Origin: Ligula intestinalis
Taxonomy: Eukaryota; Platyhelminthes; Cestoda; Diphyllobothriidea; Diphyllobothriidae
Assembly: GCA_036362985.1 (NCBI GenBank)
Contig: JAYGXS010000007.1
Span: 8,020,657 to 8,084,656, forward strand
DNA: 64,000 bases
Direction of reading: 5' to 3'
Shown: positions 34,401 to 46,400 of the stretch, piece after piece
How the letters are laid out: each line of letters opens with the position of its first letter
Position numbering within the stretch: position 1 is the stretch's first letter
Translations under genes and position numbers: made by a program
The notes under the pieces: model-generated
Database searches by the model: none
What the model was told of the DNA's origin: nothing
What the model saw: only the letters and a program-made list of their open reading frames with translations

Positions 34401-37400
34401 TCATTAATGCTTGGTTTTATTATAAACGCAAGACTCATTTACAGAAAGTACACTAAAATATTCTTTCTTGTAGTCTTATAGTATAAAATTGCGTCTCTTT
34501 CCTGTCTTATTCCTGAAGAAAGGGCATAATTCGGCTTTGACTAAAGTTTATCCTTTCCGAAGACTTTTGAACCTGACCTGCTGTTAGGTGTGCATTTTGT
34601 ATACACATCTGAATATGTAATTCCTTATAGTAAGTCTGTATGAAGTAGAAAAACGATCGTAAATGCCACTCAACACGAATTGAACTTCGAGATAAGCCCA
34701 GCATAACTGCCACCTTTTAACGGACATAGCTATTAGAACCATTCAGTATGAACAAATCGCACACTATTGGAGTGCACTACGTAATGTTTAATAAGCATCA
34801 ACTTTCCAGTTTCAGTAAGGCCTATAAGCTCGAACAAATATAAACAATTACGCATAAAAATATGGCAAAAGGTTGTCGCAACGCGACTGTGTTAGGAGCT
34901 GCCCTAACTTACTCACTCGGATGCCACCCTGGCTACTTGTTTCCACGCTAAACTACCGATTTGGTCACATGCAATGCAAGCGATGACGCGCAGGCTGTCA
35001 CCAGCATTTGGACTCTACCCCGCCAGCCAGATAAATCAGAAAGCCAGTCGAGCTGCTACCCACCTGAAAGCACTATTTGACAGGTCCTATTGCAGGCCGA
35101 TCTTGCACCTACACGAAGGTGCCTTGTTTGCTGTTAGCCTATGGCAATGCCCTCGCATTCGAGTTCTCTTTTCTGGATTCAAACGAACGATAATCGTATC
35201 CTGCGGCAAGATTATAACAGACAGATCTTAGCCATTCTCCGTCACGGGTGCAGATAATAAGCAGATCTTACCTACGTGAGGGGGAATGCGCTCTGCTACA
35301 GCCATTCACCATTCCTTGGTACAGGAACTCTGGCAATAGGGGTTTTACGGGTGATGTGTGTGGAAAAAGCGTAAATAAGCTGGGAGAAATGACTGAAAAA
35401 GAAGGGAGCAGAGCTTGAGAGCAAGTATTCCTTAAGTGAGTAAATAATGAACTTGTATGGTCCCTCGCCATTCAAAGGACGGAAAAAGGCAGCCAATGGC
35501 AGAAACTGTAGGGATGGGTACATTTGATTGGCTAAGAAACAAAATTAACCTGCAGCCATTCATTTCTTTTCTGTAGATGCGCAAAGAAGAGGACCACCTG
35601 CACGACACCCTGGTCCACCTGGAGAACATCGCTGAGGCACGCGAGTGTGAGCGCAGTGAGTTGGCCCACCAGCTGCACTTGGTGCAGGCTAATGAGGCCC
35701 GTCTGGCTGAGGAGCGAAACAACCTGCGCACCGAATGTCAGCGCCTGCGCAACCAACTCACCCGGGCTGAGATGGAGCACTCAGCCGCGAACGCGGAGAC
35801 TGAGCGTCTGAGGGATGCGCTGACTCAGGCGGAGAGGCTGCACAAGCAGGTGGAAGCGGAAGTCGCTGTGGTCAGCAAGGAACGCTTCGAGCTCAGCGAG
35901 GCCCTGGCAGCCTCCAGTCGTCAAACCACCAGCCTGAATGAGGAGCTTGATAACCTGAGACGCGAAACGGGCCTGCAGGCGAATACGATCAGCCGTCTGA
36001 CTAGTGAGAAGGAGGAGTTACTGCAGGAGAAGACTGATATGGCATCTAGGGTAGGAACCATATCAAAAGCGACTTGAGTTGACCCAGAACCTTTCTCATA
36101 TTTATATTTTTAATTCTATGTGCAGAGGACTCCCACGAAATCGCTTATCAAAAAAATTGCTAGGAGGGTTTGACAGAACTGCTAAATTCTGTTGACCCAA
36201 TTGGGAAAAATTCGCGGTCTCTATGTGGGTTCGACCCCCAACGAGGCCGCGAATTTTTCACAATTGGGTCATCTCTATCTATAAAAAGGCAGTCACATAG
36301 TTACTAAAAATCTATTCTGTCGATGGGATAGATACCCCAGAGGAGGCGCATACTTTTTAAAATGCTGACAAAGTGATGATTAGGTTGTCAACAGGCGATT
36401 CATCGTATTTTTCGTGGACCTTTAATTATATTGGAGACGATCTTAGAGGTAAGTACACAATATATCCTGTCTACTTATTTGATTTAGGTAGACATGTTAT
36501 ATTAGGTATCGTTTCCAGTGGGGCTTAATAGAATACTTCAGGCACAGGTTAGAGCTAGGTTCAAGAATAAAGTAGGATTAAGGGATTTTATTGGGGTTAG
36601 TGTTGAGGTAAACCAATGATCAAGGATTTCCAGTTTTTTTACCCGTTTACACATCCCTGGTTGTAGTAAGAAAGCGAAATATGCTAGAAATGCGAGTATT
36701 ACTACTGCCCTCCACAGACTGCGTTCATTGACTCGCTCGTCCACCCTACTGATAAAACCAATATTATCACCTTTTCCGTTTTACATGACTGTGTGCTCCC
36801 TTCTCGGTGGACTTAATGATCGCATCCTTCACATTCTATTTGTCAGTTATCGTGATATGAGCTCTTAAATCTGTTTTCGCCTTCCAAACGTTTTTTGTCA
36901 GATAGCGTTTCGGGTACTAGTTCGGCACTTATTTGAATGCAAGCATAGCATAGGATCTATTTGACTGATAAAACGGAAACACGCTTAGTCAAGTCAGACT
37001 GCTACACTTCATCTTTGTTGTTATGTATCGGGGCCCTTTTTTGACCGGTTGGAAGTGAATGCTAACAAGAATAAAAGGTAAACCTCGTCAATTTTAGTCC
37101 ATCAAAAAATCATTCAAAATCATGAGGAAAATTAGAAACCACAGAATGAGCTATTAAGATATTGTAGACATAGATGCGGGAGCCTCAATCGCTGAGATAT
37201 TGATTATATTATCCTGATCCTTCAGAGATGCATTTGATCTCGTCATTCGATGCAACTACAGAACTATGTAGTGTGCTCACAGTGGTTGCAATACATTAGG
37301 ATACATTTTTTTTGCATCTGCCTACTTTGCAGATGGAGATGCATGATGCTATGGTTGTTTAATCGCATGCATTAGAGTTTGCAATGAACTTTATTTCATC

Positions 37401-40400
37401 AGCGACCGTGGCGGCGGACGTTATCTTTGATAGACTTCGAAATGTACCAATACTGCTACTGGAGGCAGTATTCGGCCCTGTCTAAACAAATCCTTAATGC
37501 TGAGTAGTGAGGGGAGATATCGTTGCGTTTGCTTCAAACTGATCAATACTTTAAATACTTCGGATTTCTGGGTCCTTAGTTTTTTTTCGATTAATATTAC
37601 CGGCAAAGGCCATATAGGTGGAAATTATCCTTTCTGACCTATAAGTTCTCATCAGCTAGCCACATGCAACCCCAGTTTTTCGGACCACTGAGGCTTGAGG
37701 CCGTGATCTGCTGGTTATAAGTCTAGCGCCCTAACTACTGAACTAAGATATTTTCTTATTCAAAAAGGCAGACTTTTATTCTTTGCATTTAACTACATGT
37801 ATCATTAACATAGTCTCGAAAGTAAGTTTACAATGCTTAGTACAGTTCTGCTTTATCATAGGTGAATTAGTATCTTTTCCAAACCGCTTGCCTGTTCACA
37901 ACCTAAACTATGTAATGCATTATAGAATGAGCAGACTTTTGGGACCGGTCGGGCTGCAGTCCCATCGTTGCAAATGACGATTCTGTTAACTTTTTTGCGC
38001 TGTTACCTTGAAATATTCCCCCTTGTGTACTTTCCCACTCAGATATCGGTTGCGGAACGAGAAAGACGACAGCTGAGTGATTTGGTGGCGAAGTTGCGCA
38101 CGGACAAAGAAGTTCTTGAGAATGAAGCCTTCATGGCTCAGAGGGTGATAACGGACCTCAAGAATAAGGAAGAGAAGCTGGAGACTGATGTGGCAAACCT
38201 GACCTTGCGCAGGAAAAACTTGCAAGGTATGCTGCGTTGTTTTACACGTTATCCACCTTAACTACATTTCTACTTATCCTAAATAAGTAGGCAGAGTGTT
38301 GTACATTAATATATCCACTTCAAAAACCCTATCGTAGCCGAAGTGCATCGAATCAGGGCGGACTTTGAGGTGGAACTGGCCAAGATTCAGCGTCAACGCG
38401 ACCGCCTGGACAACAAGTACACGAGTGAGTTGGACGAGCTGCGAACGGCCCTGGCCAACGCTGATCGCAGACTGGCTGAAGCCGAGGAGGCAGCCGTGCA
38501 GGCCGTCCTACGCGCGGACAGGGCAGCTGCAGAGGCGGCGAAGGCAACCCTGAGAGAAGCAGATCGGCACGGTCTGACAGAGCTTGAGTGCCAACGCTGG
38601 GTTGAGGAACAGGGACAATTGAATGTTGAAATTCTTGTTGCCCAACGGTACGTAACCCCGATATTTCCTTTTCATATAATCCACAGGACATATCTTTCCT
38701 TATTTCGTCTAGATACCATTTCACTTGAAATGCGCTGTGGACAAAAACAACAAGATCATCATTTCAAAATTGGAAGCAAATTTCCAGCTAAGAACATTTC
38801 CAACGTAAAAGCTAACCAGAAATGCAGACTGAACTCCCACGGAAGCGAAGTCTCTAGAGGTATAATGGTGGGAAGTACGACCTTCCTTGCCCTCGGTAGA
38901 GGAGTGCATAGCAGCAGTAGCGCAAGATATCGGTAGTAGTTTTAAGTATTCGTCCTACTGACATATTTCGGTTGAAATCAAACGAAAATTCACAAATTCT
39001 CTTTGTGCCACTTATTTCTTTGAATACAACAATAAAGCGTAATAACGGGAGCGTGAACTCTGAAGTATTGCAAATTATGAGCTGTAAACGGGTAAAAAAA
39101 TGCAAAAGAGAGCGTTGATTAAATATTCCAGGCTAGCTAATGACCGATCACATGGTAGGAGAAAGTATGAAGAACATGTATTTAAACTCGATTACCACAC
39201 CGACATAAGGTATAACTGACGATGACATAATCGGTAGCTAAACCTTTTTCACTAATCCTAAGCTGAATCTTAAGCCTAAACCTAACCCTTCGACACTTAT
39301 CCTATTCAGCGCTCCTAGGCCGAACTCTAGCACACGTTCTCGTTTATACCTATAAACCTAACTTCCAACTCCAATATTAACATCTAAATATAGTTATAAT
39401 TGAGGCAAAGGTTCGCATCCCAGGTGTGTGCATAGATTGAGAAGAAGCAGGTTCGATCACTGGAATCGGAGTTTTATTTTTCTGTAAAAAATAAAAATAA
39501 AAATCCGATTCCAGTGATCGAACCTGCTTCTTCTCAATCTATAGTTAGAATTCTTAGCATAATTGTAACGTTCATTTCGATCATGCCTGTTGTCAGTCCT
39601 CGGTCCAACAACAACATGACTGTTCGCAAGATGCTGATTGGTCTGGATTATCAAAGAAAGCGTGGTACGTTAATGCAAATGTTGGTGCGTATGGGGTGAC
39701 TACATGATTGTAGTGATGGCATCATCAGCAGCTTAAGAGTCCGCGGGAGTTTGTTGTCATAAAACCACACATCCTTCTGAACATTTACCTAACATACTAG
39801 ATTTGGACGAAGAGATACCCGGCATATGCAAAGACAGCACGTAGGCGATGCAACTGTACACAACATAAAAGGCGCTGCTACTATACTTTTTTCTGACAGA
39901 CTTTCTATGCGGCCGATAAGCCCTATTGAAGGAGGGTCTGAAACGTCATGGTAGCCAAAATAAACTCCGTGGCATTGCTTCTTGCTTTTAAATTGGCTTG
40001 AGCCCACGTTCTTACTTTCACTATGTATTTTTGAGTATGACAACGTTGCCAGATAACCGAAAGGCCTTAAAAGCTCCTTAGATAAGACTACCAAAGGGCT
40101 GAATGTATACCCTTCTGTTTTCCACCTTCCAGAGAACGCGACGAAGCGTTAAGAAAGGCAGAACAGGAACATCAACGCGTGCTGGCGATAGCCGCCGAAG
40201 ACCAAGCCGCAGTTCGCGAACGCGCGATGCTTCTGCAAGAGACCGTAAGTTCGAGTTGGTCCTTCCATACCTTACCCCAGACAACACCTGACTTCCGTTT
40301 ACTTCGAAATCTACCAGCCCAAAACTGAGGCGTGCAAGAGCCCGTGCTGCTAACTAAATCAACAAGGTAAACAGCAAAGGCCCAACAACTACATAGAAGA

Positions 40401-43400
40401 AAGACAATGGCTCCGGATAAAACCGTATTATCCAGTCGACACAAAAAATGGGACTGGGCTATGTACAAGTTGGTGGACCACTTAATTTTGAGTATACGCT
40501 GCTTATTGTTCGCCGTCTACCTACCAGAATGTGTGGGTGGGAGAGAAGAATGTATGCTAGATGCTACGCAAGCCTACTATTACTAAAAAACTACTTTACG
40601 CAGAGCAGGTCATCGTCCCTGAGCCCACTCTGTTCCGTGGGACTAAAGTGAACGTCGTCAATAACGCCAGCCAAATGGTCACCAGAATTGCGGTTCTGGC
40701 AATAACATGCTAGCTTGGTTAGTCAAGGAATGAGGGTGGCTTCCACGTCAGACTGTTTTTCCTTCGGTCGATATTCCATGCTTGTTAAGTGGAGGTGGTG
40801 ACGCAAAATTGAGCAGGCCAGAACGAAATATATGCATCAAAATTAGACTTCTAGGATACTATTTCGGAACTTGGCCTGATCTTATTTTATCATCCAGAGT
40901 GTGCCGCTCCAGCTATCGACATACGATGGAGCTTGAGATGACGAGTTGCTCCACCTAAGGGCATTTCAAGTAAAGAACGAGGCACTCAAAGAAAAATTGT
41001 TTCGATTGACGAGCTTTCGCTCAGTCAACGAGTTTTCAGTGCGTGTGTGTGTGGGCCTGTGCCCGAGGTTGAATCCTGCTCCTAGGAAGGGGATTCTCGG
41101 TGGCCTGCAGCCAATCAGTGAAATAATGCAGTTTAATTGGCTACGACTTGCATGATGAACGTTTCACATGACGAGCTCCGTGCTGGAACGGATTAAACTC
41201 ATTAGCCGAGATTGCACTGCATATTGAATGATGCCCGATAAGTTTTTGACTACGCAAAATAGTCTGAATTGCCTAACTACCAAAAGTATCATTACAAAGG
41301 AGCACAGGCAACCCTGGAGATTGGCTACCTGGTACAAATTCATGAAGCTACCATTTCCACCTGTTTAACCAGAGAGGCACCTGACAGTAAATGCATAAAG
41401 CAAGAGTCGTTTTGAGGTTAGTTTTGTTCAGATCTTGTGTTCTTATTTGAATTTCTGCACGGTAGGCATCCTGCAAGTATTCTTTCATGTAATTGGTATA
41501 TTGATTGAGCGCAAATTACTCGAAACTGGATAATAATCTGGCATTCGCTTGCAAATACTTTCGATAACTGAAAAAATTCAACTTAAATAATGTTAATTGT
41601 TGAAAGTGTTTCGAGTTTTCATAAACTTTTTTGAGGATGTCAAACGTAAATGATTGAAAAAGGGGCTGTTTTGGCTTACATAAAGTCGTAACTACTGCTC
41701 CAACCATCCTAACCGGAAGATCTGACTTTCTCTCGGGTTCGTTTCGACTCACGACGTGTTAAATTCACCAACTTCAAAAGTCACGAGAATTGCTCCGATT
41801 TTCCGGCTAGCCTTCTTTCGTTATTTTCCTGTCGGCTCTAGATTGCGCTTTAGTTTATACCTTAACGAGCATTTTCGGCGAACTATCCTTTCACGATAGT
41901 TAATAGTCCCGATTGTAACCGATTGGGCTTCACATTCCATGACCAGGTCAAATCTCAGATGTTCCACACTTGAGATTGGGTATGATTGACTGGTGAGGGC
42001 TAATAAATCAGAAATGGCCATCTCAGTTTCTGTCAGTGTAATCACGGGAAACAGTTCTACTGTACCGAGATTTTGGAAGCAAACAATTTTCCATCCTCGC
42101 AGGTAGGTTTCGAAGGCCGTGTCGCGGCCTTTAACAAGGTTCGGTCGTGATTACCGACTTCGAGGTTGTCTGCGCGCGCGATGCGCTGCAGAGCGGATAA
42201 TTGTTGTTGTGGCCGCAGCGACGCGGGGGAGTGACACATCGGGGGGTGGGGGTGCACGGCGGTGCTGGGGCCGATGGCACGACGGCGGGGGGGGGTGAGG
42301 GGAGGACGGAACACAGCGGGGGGTTTGGGGGAGGGGGTATCGTAAGGTCGGGATGACAACGGCCGCTGATGGCTCTCGTTCGCATTATCCGTATTTGCGG
42401 CTCGGCTTCGCCTATCCCGCCATCGAGCCAGTTCGCACTCCCCCGCACACGTGCGATCAGCGGTGGCCGCGCTAGTGCTGTCGGGCTGGTTACCCCTTGC
42501 AGTAGCGCGCCTTCGCTGCGTCCGCCTTGTGTTCACCGCCTTTGCGTTCACCAGCGTTTGTCCCCCGTTTGCAGCTGCTATGGCGACGCGAACGGGTGAC
42601 GCACAGCTGGAAGTGCATCCCAGATAAGCCATGCCGGCAGACCGGCCGCGCTCGTCGTGAGCACACGTGACGCCTGTCCCCTCGTGCACTGCAATGGGAA
42701 ACCACGCCAGAACTGCCCCTCTCGTCCGATAGGCCAGGAACAGTCTAGAGGGCCCATCGCCTTATAATAGGCTGTACTGGACACGCTGATTAATCCTTTG
42801 GCTGTCTCTGTATTGTCCTGAATAAAGGCTTCCTATCACAACCGCTCTCTTGGCTTCTTCTGCCTACTAGTCGGGTCCGAAATACTGGGCNNNNNNNNNN
42901 ACTGTGTCCTATACCTTTATCCACGCCGGTCATACACCAGACACTAAATAATGCACTGATATAAAAATACAATCGGATCGGCACCTTTAATTTTATAAAT
43001 AGGAATTTAAGTTACGTTTCCGTGAAGAGGAATGCCTAGTAAACCCTGAAAAATGGATATTTATAATATTTTTGAGTTGCTTCTTCTTTTTTATTCTCTC
43101 TCTCACCGAAGCGCCTCACACGAACGCGAAGTTCTCGGTTTCCGGACCCAGATCAAGACTCTGCAGGAGAATTACGAGATGGCTTCAAAAGAACTCAGCA
43201 ACGCGCAACTCCAGCTTCGTCTGCACGCGGAATCTCGTTTATCGAACCGGTCGGAGGTTTCCGAAACCACGAAGCTACTCAGAGAATGTGAGCTTTTTGT
43301 ACCTTTGGTGGGGTTAGGGACCAACTAAGGTATTCCCTGTATATAAAACGTATTTTTTGCCTGCAAAAAAAAGAATACGGCTACTGTACAACCTATTATT

Positions 43401-46400
43401 CCTGAATTCACTAAATGGTATCTTATTTAGTTCCTTCTGAGTAATTCCTCTAGCACGACCGTGATTGGGGCTAGGGTAGCTGGCCTCGGTGATCTCATGG
43501 ATAGTACTGCGGTGGCGGGTTGGGTGTTTTCCAGCCCCCTGCTTCAAAGACCGAGTGCCAACGGCCCCAGAACCAAATTTATATAGTAGATTTGTTATCT
43601 GCGATGAGTTTTCGATTTGTAAAAGTTTATAAGGTTTCTTAGCATACAGCATACTCTCAAGATCTTTCAGACACGTCAGAATGCCGGCTTTTGGATGAGC
43701 TATTTTTCAACCGTCTGAGAAAACTAAACTCTTTGCTAGATGACTGCTTAAACAATAAGATTTATTCTGCTATTTTTTCGGCGTCCTTAAGAATTTTAAT
43801 GGATTTTATAGAAGGCACACACACACACATACCTTTAATACTTATGTAGTAGCAAATTACGTTCTGAAACATTGTTTTCCCAGAAAACATTTTAACAAGG
43901 CAAAAACAACGCAAGTCACAGGATTTAATGACATCATAGAATAAAGTAACCTCCTGTTCAACTGCATATGACCAGTGCCTATTAATAAGATAAAACAAAC
44001 TATCAATATAAGGCTGAAACTTGATAGGTAAATAGATCTTGCGCTATTGGTCCTAGATGTGGCTGCGCGTGGTAAGGGGGTAAAAGAAGAGGGAGGCAGC
44101 TATCGAAGCAAGACAATTCAAGTTCCAGTGAAATCCTGCTTAGGGCGGGCAATAAGATACCTATGAAGTCAATCACGAAGCCCCTATTAGACACTGTCCA
44201 TATGGTGGACCCAAGATCCTACTTTAAGGTCGTACTTCGGGCAATGATCGAACGTGTCCTGTGATTTGCAGAGGGCGATGCAATGTGGAGAAGTAAAGCA
44301 GAATTTTGTGGGCAGATGGATCACGTGATCCAGCTCGCATTGTCAAGGTATGGATCGATAAAGGACGTAAACCTTGTTCCTCTCCCGTAATCTCACGGTC
44401 CCTCCCTTTCCCGTATGATCAACTGCTGCCCTATCCTTTGCTCCCATTTTTTAATCAAACATGACGGGCTTTCACTGTAACCTGAATTGCCTTCCTTCGA
44501 TACCTGTCTCCTCCTCCCTCGTACCATTCTCACCCGCATCTTTGAAGAAGAGGTATCTTTGGGTTTCCATTTTTTAATTCCCGAATTACTTTGATCCCGA
44601 ACTGCATTTACATTCTCCTTCAAGATTCCCAACTACAAACTGCATATATTCGACCTGTTAGGCAGATCTGTGGGTCAGACGTCCAACACTCTAACTATTG
44701 AGGGTTTTATTGAGACCCTGTGGCCAATTTTTACATTTTTCATTTTATTCCCACCGCCGCCGCCATCCGAACTCTTCAGCTGGGTAGCGTTGCCAACTAC
44801 TGCGCCGAAGGGTGTCTGGAATTTCGCAAGCGTCAGTCGGAGCTGGGGCTCACTACAACAACTTATTTCGCAAAACTATCTACTCATTTTGTAGTAGTAG
44901 ACATGTTTTGTTTTATTTCTTTGGCATCGGCTGTTTCCTAAGCACGACGCTGTCAACCCACACATAACAATGGCCTCCCGTGGAAACCTTGGCAATTCGT
45001 GCCAACTTATGGTTTATGGCATTTACAAGTCCCGTCCATATACACATATGTGGCGGCCATGTGGTCAATTTTTAAAATTTTCCTTTTTTTCATTCACTAC
45101 TCCTTCCCAATGCGCCGCCATCCGACCTCTTCAGCCGAGGAGAGTTGCCAACTGCTGCGCCGGGAGTGTCTGGAATTTCGCAAGCGTCAGTCCGAGCTGG
45201 AGGCAGAGAAGTGCAGCGTGGAGGCTGCCAACTCGGACCTGCGGCGTCAACTGCACACCCTAGAACTCGAACGCGTGGAGCAGGGCTGCAGCCTGACGGA
45301 GTTGCAGAATCGTCTGGAGGCCTGTGACAAGGAACGCCGCACTAACGAGCGTCTCCTACTGGACCTGCGACAAAACATTGAGGACGCCGGCAAGAGTGAT
45401 ATGACTGCCCGGCGAGAGGTCTCCGAACTACGACTGCAGCTGAAGGAGACGGACACCCTGAATAAGCAGCTGAAGCAGACGGTTTCCGACTTGAGGGCCA
45501 GTCTGATGGAGGAGTTGGCTAATGTTGAGGAGATGAAGCGGTAAGTGTTGCTCCCATAATGTCATTTTGCACAAAATAGTATACATAACTGATTACTGTA
45601 TTTATTTTTGTAGGCTAAGTAGACTTTATTTATTGTATTAACTGATATCACCACTGAACTGGCTAAGGACCTGCCACACAGGCCTTGTGATGCGCCCAAG
45701 ATCAGGATCTACTGAATGACTGAAATACTTGTATTGTTCTTTCTCAAATGAGGCGCTGTAGAATCTAAGCAGTATGTACATTCAGAGCACTTCAATTCGC
45801 AGGCCCAGTTTGTTTTTGAAGGAGAAAGTAGAAGAAGAAATGTTTCCTGTATATGAATTCAGTGCTGGGTGAAGATGTTAGGCCAGAGCAAGGAATGTGT
45901 ATTCGGGATGCGCTTCCATAACGACTACCGCACATGGATGGGGTGGCACGCGATGGTACAGGCTCACGCCGCGCCAGCCACCTGCGCCCGATACCACCTC
46001 AGGTCTTCTTGACCCTGTCTTGACACTGAGCACAGGTTGGGAAGGGAAGAGAGAGTGTTCGTTGCAGGGGAATTCTACTGTCACTTAACATCATCCCTGC
46101 GCTACCACGCTGTGAAGCAGAAGGTGGAACGCGTCGGATACGACGGTCGAACTGTTAATTGCCTAGCAGCTCGAGAACCCGATCACATCACCTCTAACGC
46201 AGCATGAGCACCAGAGCCGGAAGACGTATACGCACGTGTTTGAGGTGCTGCAAGATAAATTAGCACCGACATAAAAAATAAAGACATAAGGGCAAATAGC
46301 TTTGAGCCTCTGATGTTGGTTGCAAATCGAAATATGCTTCGCATCTTTTGGGGACATAAGCTTCAATCTCTGTTGAGGCTCGCACCAATACTGTTTTCTC

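Larger units (their letters stand above)
36051..38042. other. Intron 11 (2.0 kb)
   Basis: Carries a short hairpin (36193-36271) and a SINE copy (37600-37748). Otherwise nothing seen. Confidence 0.55.
40245..43111. other. Intron(s) 14, containing an assembly gap
   Basis: Phase and length arguments call for one unseen exon here of about 50 codons, with length 3n+2. 40245-41900 has only weak open frames, none with convincing splice signals. 41930-42045 looks like a SINE fragment. 42120-42890 is GC-rich and repeat-like and ends at the gap. Confidence 0.6.
43288..45134. other. Intron 15 (1.85 kb)
   Basis: Contains a MITE arm fragment (43655-43870), a SINE-head scrap near 44665-44715 and a dead partial copy of exon 16 with its upstream intron (44717-44850). 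Confidence 0.6.

Noticed and set aside
40946..41155. Candidate for the missing exon ('QVKNEALKEKLFRLTS')
   Set aside because: No convincing acceptor, wrong phase with any reasonable donor, and the coiled-coil-like part is only about 15 residues.
42057..42689. 210-codon minus-strand open frame
   Set aside because: Lies in a GC-rich, C/G-run block; the product is Pro/Arg/Thr-rich with no domain and overlaps other long frames, as expected from composition.
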